NCBI GenBank assembly: GCA_903918645.1
Contig: CAIXFH010000127.1
Location: 1-52,192 of the forward strand
Length of the DNA stretch: 52,192 bases
Direction of reading: 5' to 3'
Source of the DNA: an uncultured Actinomycetes bacterium
GTDB taxonomy: Bacteria; Actinomycetota; Actinomycetes; S36-B12; CAIYMF01
Shown here: piece after piece, positions 1 to 8,097 of the stretch
How the letters are laid out: each line of letters starts with the position of its first letter
Position numbering within the stretch: the stretch's first letter is position 1
The notes under the pieces: generated by a model
Seen by the model: only the letters and a program-made list of their open reading frames with translations
The model's database searches: none
Told to the model about the DNA's origin: nothing
Made by a program: the position numbers and the translations under genes

Positions 1-235
1 GTAACTCGACCGTCGTACATGTGTCTTATTATGGCATGGGCTACTGACAGCTGTAAACCCCGAAACCCCAATGGGGACAACCATTTCCGGATTACTACCA
101 CAGCAAGAACGAACCTCAATCTCGGCGCAACACAACCACTGCACCATCCAGCCCAGCGGCAAAGCAGCAGACATGATGCGCGCCACATGCGATCTCCCAC
201 TGGCCGTCGACCCCGATGCGCCGTACGGTCAGAAC
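1..235. other. Left-edge non-coding stretch upstream of msrB
   Basis: No convincing gene was found here. Reading frames that cross it have no recognisable protein similarity and no ribosome binding site. It presumably carries the msrB promoter, but no clear -35/-10 pair or operator stands out. Confidence 0.4.
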
Positions 236-685
236 ATGAGCATGCATGGAGGGCAGTTGCCCGAGACGAAGCCAGATGGTCAGGCGTACGAGGTCATCAA
301 GCCAGATGCGCAATGGCGCGAGCGGTTAACCCCCGACGAGTACCACGTGCTTCGTCAGGCCGGCACTGAGCGTCCGTATGTCGGTGAGTACACCGATACA
401 AAGACTCGCGGCACCTACTCATGCAGAGCGTGCAGCGCCGAGTTGTTCACCAGCGACACCAAGTTCGACTCGCACTGCGGCTGGCCGTCGTTCTGGTCAC
501 CACTAGCAGGCGAGTCAGTGGTTGAAATCGAAGATTTCACAATGGGCATGCGTCGCGTGGAAGTGCGTTGTGCGTCGTGTGGCAGCCACCTCGGGCACGT
601 GTTCTCTGGTGAAGGCTACGGAACGCCTACTGACCAGCGCTACTGCATCAACTCGATCAGCCTGAAGTTGCAGCCGATCGAGTAG
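236..685 (+). CDS. msrB: Peptide-methionine (R)-S-oxide reductase MsrB
   Basis: Cytoplasmic repair enzyme that reduces the R-epimer of methionine sulfoxide in oxidised proteins. The 149-residue product has the complete MsrB fold: zinc-binding pairs CRAC (Cys63, Cys66) and CASC (Cys112, Cys115), the HCGWPSFW block near residue 80, GSHLGHVF near 117-124, and the catalytic cysteine in RYCINS (Cys137). The frame is open further upstream, but the extra residues do not look like MsrB, so the ATG giving MSMHGG is preferred; a second ATG two codons later is possible and no strong ribosome binding site decides between them. The stop codon directly abuts the stop of the convergent hemQ gene, leaving no room for a terminator between them. 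Confidence 0.93.
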   Translation: MSMHGGQLPETKPDGQAYEVIKPDAQWRERLTPDEYHVLRQAGTERPYVGEYTDTKTRGTYSCRACSAELFTSDTKFDSHCGWPSFWSPLAGESVVEIEDFTMGMRRVEVRCASCGSHLGHVFSGEGYGTPTDQRYCINSISLKLQPIE

Positions 686-1435
686 TTACGGCAGGTCTGC
701 TACGAAGTCGGCGATCTCTCGCCGACGCCCGGTGTAGAACGGGATCTCCTCGCGCACATGCATGCGTGCCTTAGACGCGCGCAAGTGACGCATCAGGTCG
801 ACGATGCGATGCAGCTCATCAGCTTCGAAGGCGAGGATCCACTCGTAGTCTCCTAGTGCGAACGATGACACGGTATTGGCACGGACATCGGCGAACTCGC
901 GACCCATTTGTCCGTGTTCGACAAGCATTTCGCGGCGCTCTTCATCCGGCAGCAGGTACCACTCGTAGGAGCGCACGAACGGATAGATGCACACGTAGTT
1001 CCGAGCCTGCTCGTCGGCAAGGAAGGCCGGCACGTGCGACTTGTTGAACTCGGCCGGCCGATGCAAGGCCATCTGCGACCAGACCGGCTCGAGCGCAGCA
1101 CCTAGCGCAGTACGGCGGAACTGGTGATACGCGTCCTGAAGCGCGTCTGAGGTCTCGGCATGCATCCACAGAACGATGTCAGCATCTGCGCGCAACGCTG
1201 CGACGTCATACCAACCTCGGACGACCACATCGCGCGCGGCCCATTCGGCCACCAGCGATTCAAGTTCAGCGACGAGCACTGCTCGATCCGCATGACCCAG
1301 GGGGCGTGCGGCGCGGAACACCGACCAACTTGTATAGCGGCTCATCTGATTGATTTCCTTGGCCTTCTTGCCCTGCCCAGGTCGCTTACCAGATGTTGCC
1401 TTCTTGGCTGCTGCCGAAGGCTTCGAGTCAGTCAT
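686..1435 (-). CDS. hemQ: Coproheme decarboxylase HemQ (chlorite dismutase-like)
   Basis: Last enzyme of the coproporphyrin-dependent heme pathway; it oxidatively decarboxylates two propionates of Fe-coproporphyrin III to give heme b. The 249-residue protein begins with a Lys/Ala-rich leader of about 30 residues, followed by the chlorite dismutase-like fold. Visible features are GWYDVAALRADADIVLWMHA-like core (about 75-92), KSHVPAF with the likely distal His134, the YPFVRSYEWY segment (151-160) that carries the catalytic tyrosine in actinobacterial HemQ, and EHGQMGRE with the likely proximal heme ligand His174. The ATG overlaps the 3' end of hemY by 8 bases, so translation is probably coupled. 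It is the distal gene of hemE-hemY-hemQ. Confidence 0.93.
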   Translation of the reverse strand: MTDSKPSAAAKKATSGKRPGQGKKAKEINQMSRYTSWSVFRAARPLGHADRAVLVAELESLVAEWAARDVVVRGWYDVAALRADADIVLWMHAETSDALQDAYHQFRRTALGAALEPVWSQMALHRPAEFNKSHVPAFLADEQARNYVCIYPFVRSYEWYLLPDEERREMLVEHGQMGREFADVRANTVSSFALGDYEWILAFEADELHRIVDLMRHLRASKARMHVREEIPFYTGRRREIADFVADLP

Positions 1436-2876
1436 GGTGCCATTGTCCGTCTGCGGCGAGCCGCTGGGAAATCCAGGTAGCCGCCACATCTGCGCGGCCC
1501 ACACACGCGGCAATGCCCACGCCGTCGTAGGTCGAACCACACACTGCCAAGCCAGGTAGCTGTTGCACCGCGTCGGTGATCCGCTGCACCCTGTCAACGT
1601 GCCCAACTGCATATCGCGGCAAGGCCCCACCCCAGCGCGACACCCGTGAAGCAACCGGTCGCGCACGGCCCAGCCGAGCAACGAAGCCGAAGTCATCTGA
1701 TGCCACCGCGGTGAGTTCGGAGTCCTCGCGTTGCAGGACTTCGATGTCTTGCGCGTGGCCCAGGGAACAGCGAACGACGGCGAATCCTTTCGGAGCTGCC
1801 AAGTCTGCGACCCACTGCCACTTGTGCGATGAGAAAGTTGCCGCTTTCACGTGGCGACGTTCAGACGGCGGCACGAGATAGCCACTACCCGTTGGCAGGT
1901 CGGAGCCTGGGAGGTCTGCGGTGCGGTACAACATCGACACCACTGCCACCGATGTGGTCTCGATGGCCGCCAACTCATTAGCAGCCGGCGTCAGCCCTTG
2001 CAGCAGCCGTGCCGCGGCTGGTGCTGGCACCGCGAGAACGATCGCATCCGCTGACATCAGCGAAGGCTCGGCTGCCGAGCCCGTCTCCAACTCCCAGCCC
2101 GAGGTCGTACGCCGAATCGATCGAACCGTGACGTCGGTGATCAATTGCGCCCCAGCGCGTTCCAATCCCTCTGCGAGGGCCTGCGGAAGGCGACCGACAC
2201 CACCGCGGATACCGGCGAACACCGGCCCGCTAGGCGCTCGTCGCGCAGACCGAGCGGCGGCCAGTAGCGAGCGCTCGCCTTTTGCTGCCTCGAACAAACT
2301 CGGCGCCGCCGCACGCATCGAGACGAGCATCGGGTTATCGGCGTAGACCCCCATCATGATCGGCGCAACTAGGCGATCAACAACATCGGCGCCGAGCCGA
2401 CGTTCGACGTATTCGCCCAACGCGATGTCGTCACCAATCTCAGTGGCTGGCATGACGTGATCGAGTGGGAGTCGCGCAAGTGCTTGCGGTGAAAGGACTC
2501 CGCTGACCGCGATGGCATCGAGCTCGGTCGGTACCCCCATGACTAGACCGCTGGGGAGCGGCACGAGGTTGCCATTGACGAGCAGAGACGGCGAGGTGAC
2601 TGCCGGATGCACGATGTCAGCGCTCAGACCTGCTTCACGTGCCAGCGCAACGGCCTCGGGCCTTGTGGCGAGCATCGATTCCGCGCCCTCGTCGAGCGCG
2701 ATGCCCTCCAATTCGGCCACTCGCAGCACTCCACCAAACCGAGGCGAAGATTCAAGGACGACGACGTCGAGGTCGTGACGTTCTCGGCATAGGCGCCAAG
2801 CTGCAGCGAGCCCGGAAATTCCGCCGCCAACAACTACGACGCGCGGACGTCGGGTGTGCTCGGGTGTCTGGGTCAT
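1428..2876 (-). CDS. hemY: Coproporphyrinogen III / protoporphyrinogen oxidase (HemY/CgoX)
   Basis: FAD enzyme that oxidises coproporphyrinogen III to coproporphyrin III in Gram-positive bacteria (older annotations call it protoporphyrinogen oxidase). The 482-residue protein starts with a Rossmann dinucleotide-binding motif VVGGGISGLAAAWRL (about 16-30) and an acidic residue at the end of the second strand (VVLESSPRFGG), and ends with the conserved GVGIAACVGRA FAD-contact segment. Length is normal for the family. It sits 6 bases after hemE and overlaps hemQ. In the context of hemQ and a CpfC-type ferrochelatase at 29.6 kb, the coproporphyrinogen activity is the likely physiological one. Confidence 0.93.
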   Translation of the reverse strand: MTQTPEHTRRPRVVVVGGGISGLAAAWRLCRERHDLDVVVLESSPRFGGVLRVAELEGIALDEGAESMLATRPEAVALAREAGLSADIVHPAVTSPSLLVNGNLVPLPSGLVMGVPTELDAIAVSGVLSPQALARLPLDHVMPATEIGDDIALGEYVERRLGADVVDRLVAPIMMGVYADNPMLVSMRAAAPSLFEAAKGERSLLAAARSARRAPSGPVFAGIRGGVGRLPQALAEGLERAGAQLITDVTVRSIRRTTSGWELETGSAAEPSLMSADAIVLAVPAPAAARLLQGLTPAANELAAIETTSVAVVSMLYRTADLPGSDLPTGSGYLVPPSERRHVKAATFSSHKWQWVADLAAPKGFAVVRCSLGHAQDIEVLQREDSELTAVASDDFGFVARLGRARPVASRVSRWGGALPRYAVGHVDRVQRITDAVQQLPGLAVCGSTYDGVGIAACVGRADVAATWISQRLAADGQWHHD

Positions 2877-2882
2877 CGCATC

Positions 2883-3995
2883 TCAATGCGCAGTCGACGA
2901 GTGGACGAGGTCGACGACTCGAGCCAGGACGTCGGGGTCGGTTGCTGGGAGCACCCCGTGTCCGAGATTGAAGATGTGCCCAGGAAGGTCGGCTGCGTCC
3001 GCAAGGACCTGTCGCACTTGAGCATCCACGGCGTCATTGCCAGCGAAGAGAATGGCTGGGTCCAGGTTGCCTTGGAGCGCATGTTCGGAACCGACTCGTC
3101 GTGACGCCTCCGCTAGCGGCACCCGGAAGTCGACACCCACAACATCAGCGCCGGCATCGCGCATATCGACAAGCAACTCCCCCGTACCTACCCCGAAGTG
3201 GATTCGTGGCACGTCAAGATCGGCGACTGCTCCCAACGCTTTGCGAGAGTGGGGCTGCACGTACTGCCGGTAGTCGCGGGGCGACAAAGCCCCGACCCAT
3301 GAGTCGAACAGTTGCACCGCGCTGGCCCCGGCCAGTACTTGCTGACGAAGGAACTCACCCGCGATCACCGCGAGTCGGTCAAGTAGCGCATGCCATATGT
3401 CAGGAGCGCCATACATCAGCGCCTTGGTGTGAGCGTGGTCGCGGCTTGGTCCACCCTCAACCAAGTACGACGCCAACGTGAACGGGGCTCCCGCGAAACC
3501 GATCAAAGGGGTGCTGCCTAGTTCTCCGGTCAGGGCGGTGACCGCGGCGAGGATCGGCGCAACATCCTCCGCTGTGAGATCACGAAGCCGACCAACGTCG
3601 GTCGCCGATCGGAATGGCTGCGCCACCACTGGGCCAACTCCAGGCACGATATCGAGGTCAATCCCAATGGCTTTGAGTGGAACGACTATGTCGCTGAAGA
3701 AGATTGCCGCATCAACGCCGTAGCGACGAACCGGCTGCAGTGTGATCTCGACCACGAGGTCGGTAGTGAAACATGACTCGAGCATGGCCGTGCCTTCGCG
3801 GATAGCTCGGTACTCGGGCAAAGATCGACCCGCCTGCCGCATGAACCACACGGGCGTGTGCGGAACCGGCTTACGACGCGCAGCCAGCAAGAGCGGAGAG
3901 TTAGACGTGCGGCCATCGGCTAGTGGATGACTCGTCGGAAGTGATCCAACAGGCTGTGCTGTTGGCTCGCTGGGGTTGCTATCGCCAGGGTTCAC
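2883..3995 (-). CDS. hemE: Uroporphyrinogen decarboxylase HemE
   Basis: Removes the four acetate carboxyls of uroporphyrinogen III to give coproporphyrinogen III. The family signature [14 protein letters not shown] is present near the N-terminus, as are [30 protein letters not shown] and the C-terminal FNLGHGVLP segment. The frame continues upstream to about 4091 through a low-complexity Val/Leu/Ala-Pro stretch made by a 12-bp DNA repeat. I chose the GTG at 3995 ([10 protein letters not shown], 370 residues) because it leaves out that repeat and gives close to the usual family length; no good ribosome binding site confirms it, and the start remains uncertain. It is first in the operon with hemY and hemQ and is divergent from the DUF3000 gene. 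Confidence 0.93.
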   Translation of the reverse strand: MNPGDSNPSEPTAQPVGSLPTSHPLADGRTSNSPLLLAARRKPVPHTPVWFMRQAGRSLPEYRAIREGTAMLESCFTTDLVVEITLQPVRRYGVDAAIFFSDIVVPLKAIGIDLDIVPGVGPVVAQPFRSATDVGRLRDLTAEDVAPILAAVTALTGELGSTPLIGFAGAPFTLASYLVEGGPSRDHAHTKALMYGAPDIWHALLDRLAVIAGEFLRQQVLAGASAVQLFDSWVGALSPRDYRQYVQPHSRKALGAVADLDVPRIHFGVGTGELLVDMRDAGADVVGVDFRVPLAEASRRVGSEHALQGNLDPAILFAGNDAVDAQVRQVLADAADLPGHIFNLGHGVLPATDPDVLARVVDLVHSSTAH

Positions 3996-4063
3996 GTTGT
4001 CGATCGTGTCATCTGACCGCGAGGACGTCGAACCGGGGCCAGCGCCCAGCCAGCAAGGAGCCC

Positions 4064-4099
4064 GCACCGGGGCCAGCACCGGGGTAAGCACCGGGGCAG
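4064..4099. repeat. Three tandem copies of a 12-bp GC-rich unit
   Basis: Units GCACCGGGGCCA, GCACCGGGGTAA and GCACCGGGGCAG follow one another directly, with a partial copy from 4032. They lie between hemE and the DUF3000 gene. On the minus strand the repeat keeps the hemE frame open as Val-Leu-Thr-Pro-Val-Leu-Ala-Pro, which is why the hemE start is ambiguous. The 15-mer CACCGGGGCCAGCAC recurs exactly at 40055-40069. Confidence 0.75.
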
Positions 4100-4186
4100 T
4101 TGCCGCACCGCGACTCGATACGAACGACTCGCCGACGATGACCTGACGTCCCTCCCCCAGCGTGGAAGTCGACCTAGTCTCGAGCC

Positions 4187-4798
4187 ATGGGTGCTAGAGG
4201 ACGCGGGACCGGCGCTGACCCCCAAGCGGGAGCAGTACCTGCATCGTTCGCGCGCGCGCTGGACAGCTTGCACGGAGTTGAACTCCGGCCCGAGGTGTCG
4301 ATCGAGGAGACCCCGGCCCCCCAGCGACTCTCTCCGTTTGCGGTGGCAATCCAAGCCGAGGTGCTCTTGGCCAACGACGACGATGCCGACGAAGCAGCCT
4401 CGGGGCGCTTTGTCTTGCTGCACGATCCGGATGGGCAGGAACCGTGGGACGGACAGTTTCGCCTCGTCACCTTCGCCAAAGGCACTGTTGAACTTGATAT
4501 CGCATCTGACCCGATGCTCACCGAGGTTGCGTGGTCGTGGTTGCTCGAGGCGCTTGAGGAACGAGGCGCCCAATTCCGCGCCGAATCAGGAACGGTCACG
4601 CGCACAGCATCGCAATCCTTCGGTGCAATCGGTGAGCGGCCACCGCAAGGCGATGTCGAGGTCCGTGCGTCTTGGACCCCGGCCACCGACGACATCGGCC
4701 CACACTTGCAAGCGTGGAGCGATGTCCTGAGCCGCATCGCAGGGCTACCGCCGTTGCCTCCAGGCGTGTCCTCGCTGTTGCTCTCACGTCGACGCTGA
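4187..4798 (+). CDS. DUF3000 family protein
   Basis: A 203-residue conserved actinobacterial protein of unknown function. Family hallmarks are visible: [19 protein letters not shown] near 35-52, [43 protein letters not shown], the RASWTP block and the C-terminal [10 protein letters not shown]. There is no signal peptide or membrane segment, so it is probably cytoplasmic. It sits between the divergent heme operon and a LuxR regulator/RNase D pair, the same arrangement as Rv2680-Rv2681 in M. tuberculosis. A TAGTCT hexamer ends ten bases before the ATG and no Shine-Dalgarno is seen, so a leaderless mRNA is possible. Confidence 0.9.
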   Translation: MGARGRGTGADPQAGAVPASFARALDSLHGVELRPEVSIEETPAPQRLSPFAVAIQAEVLLANDDDADEAASGRFVLLHDPDGQEPWDGQFRLVTFAKGTVELDIASDPMLTEVAWSWLLEALEERGAQFRAESGTVTRTASQSFGAIGERPPQGDVEVRASWTPATDDIGPHLQAWSDVLSRIAGLPPLPPGVSSLLLSRRR

Positions 4799-4811
4799 AC
4801 CTCGCCCCCGA

Positions 4812-4868
4812 CCGGCGCCTAGCCGGCTGCGATTGCCCTCATTAGTTCGCAATCACCCCATCGGGTGA
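4812..4868 (+). terminator. Two small hairpins downstream of the DUF3000 gene
   Basis: CCGGC-GCCTA-GCCGG at 4812-4826 and TCACCC-CATC-GGGTGA at 4853-4868 are perfect short stems right after the gene. Neither is followed by a T-run, so termination by these hairpins is a guess. Confidence 0.35.
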
Positions 4869-4981
4869 CCGCAGTGTCCGCATTTGCCTCCCCTAATGGG
4901 TCAAGGTTTGGCCAGGTTGCGTCGATAGGCCTTGTGTAAGCCGGATTGGTCCGGTCGGTAAAACCGTCAAGGAGTGTCGTC

Positions 4982-5599
4982 GTGGTCGCAGTTATAGAGC
5001 GTTCTGGATCTGGGATCCCGATGCCCCGTGCGAAGTTCACCGCACTAGTCGTCGCCGAATCGACTTCGCGTCGCCAAGCTTTGGTCTCCCGGCTGCGCCT
5101 ACTCGGTGCTCGCGAGGTCATCGAGGCCGCAAGTGGCGCTGAGGCGCGTGTTCGTGGCTTTTACGAGGGTCCCCGCGACTTGGTGATCATCGAAGGTGGT
5201 CTTTCCGACGGCCCGGCTCTGCCGCTGCTGGCAGATCTGCGTGCCGCTGGTTGGCGTCGTGTCGTCTTGCTGACCGTCCGCGACGATCCTTACGCGGTTC
5301 GGGCCGCCCTTGGTGCCGGAATTCGCTGCTACGTCGTGACCCCCGAAGAAGCCCTGGCCCCCATCGCGCCCTCTGCTCGGCCCCGACCACGCACTGGAGC
5401 ACCAGACGAACTGTCAGCTCGCGAGGTTGAGGTTGTCCAGCTGGTCGCTGAGGGACGCTCGAACAAGGACATCGGCGAGTCACTTGGACTTTCATCGTTG
5501 ACGGTCAAGAGCCACCTGGCTCGTATCGCCCGCAAGCTTGGCACCGGTGATCGCGCTGAGATGGTCGCGATGTCGATGCGCAGTGGAGTCGTCAACTAA
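4982..5599 (+). CDS. LuxR/NarL-type regulator with degenerate receiver domain
   Basis: A 205-residue DNA-binding protein with a receiver-like N-terminal domain (about 15-120) and a LuxR-type helix-turn-helix at the C-terminus (ELSAREVEVVQLVAEGRSNK, then the recognition helix in LSSLTVKSHLARIARKLG). The position where a receiver normally has its phosphorylated aspartate reads DLVIIEGG, with Glu instead of Asp, so phosphorylation is unlikely and the domain may sense something else or act constitutively. GTG at 4982 is preferred because AAGGAG lies about 8 bases upstream; the upstream ATG at 4946 has no such site. No histidine kinase is adjacent. The gene is followed by RNase D, a conserved pairing in actinobacteria. 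Its targets are unknown. Confidence 0.85.
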   Translation: MVAVIERSGSGIPMPRAKFTALVVAESTSRRQALVSRLRLLGAREVIEAASGAEARVRGFYEGPRDLVIIEGGLSDGPALPLLADLRAAGWRRVVLLTVRDDPYAVRAALGAGIRCYVVTPEEALAPIAPSARPRPRTGAPDELSAREVEVVQLVAEGRSNKDIGESLGLSSLTVKSHLARIARKLGTGDRAEMVAMSMRSGVVN

Positions 5600-5669
5600 C
5601 CCAGCAAGAGTGACCCGGCAAGCCTTCACGGGGCCTCCGGATCATCTTTTGTGAGCAAACGGCTCTATC

Positions 5670-7043
5670 GTGGTGCTTGTGGACGAGGTGAACGACGCTG
5701 ACGTGTCGCTTCTCGACGTCCCAGAAACCTCTGCCGAGGTACCCACTCAATCCACCGCTATCCCGCTGTTGACTCCGCGTGAAGGCGTCCCACCGGTGGT
5801 CGAGACGACCAAGGCCTTGATTGCTGCAGCATTAGCACTTGCTAGCGGCACCGGCCCAGTGGCGTTGGATGCGGAGCGCGCCTCTGGATACCGCTACGGC
5901 CAGCGTGCCTACCTGATCCAACTCCGACGAGCCGGTAGCGGCTCGCATCTCATCGATCCCATTGCAGTCACAGACCTCCAGCCGCTCGCTGAGGCTCTTG
6001 CCGGCACCGAGTGGGTCTTGCATGCGGCATCCCAAGACCTGCCGTGCCTGCGCGAGATCGGCCTCACCCCCGCGTCGCTCTTTGACACCGAACTGGCCGG
6101 CCGGCTTCTGGGCTATCCACGCGTTGGGCTCTCGACCCTGCTCGACGACGTTCTCGGCTTCTCGCTAGCCAAGGAGCATTCCGCTGCGGACTGGTCCACT
6201 CGACCATTGCCTGAGCCGTGGCTGCGTTATGCCGCACTTGACGTCGAACTCCTCGTCGAACTGCGCGATGCGCTGGAGGCAGAACTCATCGAGACCGGCA
6301 AAATGGCTTGGGCCCGTGAGGAATTTGACGCCATCCGCGACGCACCTGCCACTCCGGCGCGGATCGATCCATGGCGTCGCACGTCAGGGATGCACAAGGT
6401 ACGACGCCCACGTCAGCTTGCCGTCATTCGAGCACTGTGGGAGCGGCGCGACGAGATCGCTCGTCGCCGCGACACCTCACCGGGTCGGGTCCTGCCCGAT
6501 AGTGCAGTGGTGGCGGCCGCAACTGCCGCGATAGGTCCGGCGGCGCCAGACCTATCCTTCCTGCCAGCCTTCGCTGGTAGAGGCGCACGTAGACATCTCG
6601 CCGACTGGCAGAACGCGACCGAAGCTGCCTTGGCACTTCCCGATTCCGCGCTACCAGCGACCTCGCTGCCCGCAGAAGGTCCACCCCCGCCCCGCGCGTG
6701 GGCCGATCGTGACCCAGTCGCCTCCGCCCGACTCGCGTCGGCACGGATCAATCTCGCTGCCGTAGCGGAACGTGTCTCGATGCCAGTCGAGAACTTGATC
6801 TCACCGGATCTGGTTCGTCGGGTGCTCTGGAGCCCGCCAGCGGACATCGACACCGTCGAGCCGCTGGAGGCACAGACCCGCGTTAGTGCGGCATTGGCCG
6901 CAGGCGGTGCCCGCCCCTGGCAAATCGCACAGGCTACCGATGCCGTGGTCATGGCATTTCGCGAGCCACAGCCCGTCGAATCAGTGCCGATCCCACCAGC
7001 CGACCCAGCGCCGCTGGACTCAAACGAACCAGCACAGCCTTAG
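5670..7043 (+). CDS. HRDC domain-containing ribonuclease D
   Basis: Predicted 3'-5' exoribonuclease of the DEDDy superfamily, acting on tRNA precursors and other structured RNA. The exonuclease motifs are intact: VALDAE (Asp67, Glu69), HAASQDL (Asp123) and YAALDVELL (Tyr187, Asp191). An HRDC domain follows at about 240-320 (RPRQLAVIRALWERRDEIARR), and a long C-terminal region of about 130 residues contains a second HRDC-like helical stretch (DLVRRVLW) before a Pro-rich tail. The 457-residue length fits actinobacterial homologues, which are longer than E. coli RNase D. Start is GTG at 5670; GTG at 5673 and 5679 are alternatives and no clear ribosome binding site decides. Confidence 0.9.
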   Translation: MVLVDEVNDADVSLLDVPETSAEVPTQSTAIPLLTPREGVPPVVETTKALIAAALALASGTGPVALDAERASGYRYGQRAYLIQLRRAGSGSHLIDPIAVTDLQPLAEALAGTEWVLHAASQDLPCLREIGLTPASLFDTELAGRLLGYPRVGLSTLLDDVLGFSLAKEHSAADWSTRPLPEPWLRYAALDVELLVELRDALEAELIETGKMAWAREEFDAIRDAPATPARIDPWRRTSGMHKVRRPRQLAVIRALWERRDEIARRRDTSPGRVLPDSAVVAAATAAIGPAAPDLSFLPAFAGRGARRHLADWQNATEAALALPDSALPATSLPAEGPPPPRAWADRDPVASARLASARINLAAVAERVSMPVENLISPDLVRRVLWSPPADIDTVEPLEAQTRVSAALAAGGARPWQIAQATDAVVMAFREPQPVESVPIPPADPAPLDSNEPAQP

Positions 7044-7102
7044 GCCGGGCCGATTGACCCGTCTGTCCGCTGCCGGATTTGAGTGTCCGCGCCGACCTGT
7101 GG

Positions 7103-7121
7103 TTAGGTGAGCCTTACCTAC
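7103..7121 (+). promoter_or_regulatory. IdeR/DtxR-like iron box upstream of efeU
   Basis: TTAGGTGAGCCTTACCTAC matches 16 of 19 positions of the IdeR/DtxR consensus TTAGGTTAGSCTAACCTAA (S is G or C). It ends 17 bases before the GTG start of the iron permease, the position expected for an iron-dependent repressor site overlapping the promoter. The regulator gene itself is not in the window. Confidence 0.75.
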
Positions 7122-7138
7122 CTTGTGAGGGAGTTGAC

Positions 7139-8005
7139 GTGCTCGCGAATTACTTGATCGGACTCCGAGAGGGCCTTGAGGCCGCCCTCGTAGTCGGGAT
7201 CTTGGTCGCGTACGTCGTGAAGACGGGAAATCAGCACCGCCTCCCCTACCTTTGGCTGGGCACCGGCGCCGCGATCGTGCTGTCGCTCGCCTTTGGCGGC
7301 GTACTAACCCTCACCTCACATTCCCTATCCGATCAAGCCCAGCACGCGTTTGCCGGAATCGTCTCGATCATCGCGGTGGGCTTGGTCACCTGGATGGTCT
7401 TCTGGATGCGACGCACCGCCAGGGAAATGCGTGGCGAACTCCACGGACGCCTCGACAGTGCATTGAATGCAGGCGGCATCGCACTCGCCTTTGTCGCCTT
7501 TGCCTCTGTGCTTCGCGAAGGCTTGGAAACCGCGCTCTTCTTATGGGCCGCCACCAACGCCAGCTCAGGCACCATTCCCGCGCTGGGCGGTGCACTACTT
7601 GGGATCGGTACGGCGGTGCTCATCGGCTGGGCGTTCTACCGAGGCTCGCTGCGGCTAAACCTGGCCTCATTCTTCACCTGGACCGGTGCCCTGCTCATCG
7701 TCGTAGCCGCAGGAGTACTTGCCTACGCCGTGCGCGACCTTCAGGAAGCCGGCTGGCTGCCAGGTTCAGCCAATATCGCCTTCGATGTCAGTGACACCGT
7801 CTCTGAGACCAGCCCGCTGGGAACTGTCCTCGGCGGCTTCTTCCACTTCGACCCGGTGACCACCTGGCTGCAGCTCATTACCTGGGTCAGCTATCTAGCA
7901 GTCGTTTTCTCGATCTACCTTCGTCCCCAACGAGCGGGTGCGATTGTCACCGCACCCGCCCCGTCCCCCACTGTCGGAACCACAACATCGCCGGGCGACT
8001 CCTAG
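7139..8005 (+). CDS. efeU: EfeU/FTR1-family iron permease
   Basis: Membrane permease that imports ferric iron produced at the cell surface. The 288-residue protein has about seven transmembrane segments and both signature REGLE motifs: GLREGLEAALVVG at the N-terminus and LREGLETALFLW in the fourth segment; the glutamates of these motifs bind iron. GTG at 7139 is chosen because GAGGGAG lies just upstream and the protein then starts as usual for the family with the first REGLE helix; the earlier ATG at 7079 lies before the iron box and is rejected. In many bacteria efeU forms an operon with efeO and efeB, but neither follows here, so the partner (if any) lies elsewhere. The iron box at 7103 suggests induction under iron limitation. 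Confidence 0.9.
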   Translation: MLANYLIGLREGLEAALVVGILVAYVVKTGNQHRLPYLWLGTGAAIVLSLAFGGVLTLTSHSLSDQAQHAFAGIVSIIAVGLVTWMVFWMRRTAREMRGELHGRLDSALNAGGIALAFVAFASVLREGLETALFLWAATNASSGTIPALGGALLGIGTAVLIGWAFYRGSLRLNLASFFTWTGALLIVVAAGVLAYAVRDLQEAGWLPGSANIAFDVSDTVSETSPLGTVLGGFFHFDPVTTWLQLITWVSYLAVVFSIYLRPQRAGAIVTAPAPSPTVGTTTSPGDS

Positions 8006-8056
8006 CCCAAGCGAGCCATCCGCCGGGTCGTGCCTGCTGGCACAACGTAGGATCTG

Positions 8057-8074
8057 TGTTACCCACGGGTAACA
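8057..8074 (+). promoter_or_regulatory. Palindromic operator of the fadA-fadB operon
   Basis: TGTTACCCACGGGTAACA is a perfect 18-bp inverted repeat (8-bp arms, 2-bp centre) located 23 bases before the fadA start. A TAGGAT hexamer at 8048-8053 could be the -10 element, so the palindrome would cover the transcription start, consistent with repression. TetR-family regulators of fatty acid degradation often bind sites of this shape in actinobacteria, but the actual regulator is not in the window. Confidence 0.65.
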
Positions 8075-8097
8075 ACACCCAGCTGTAAGGAGCACCC

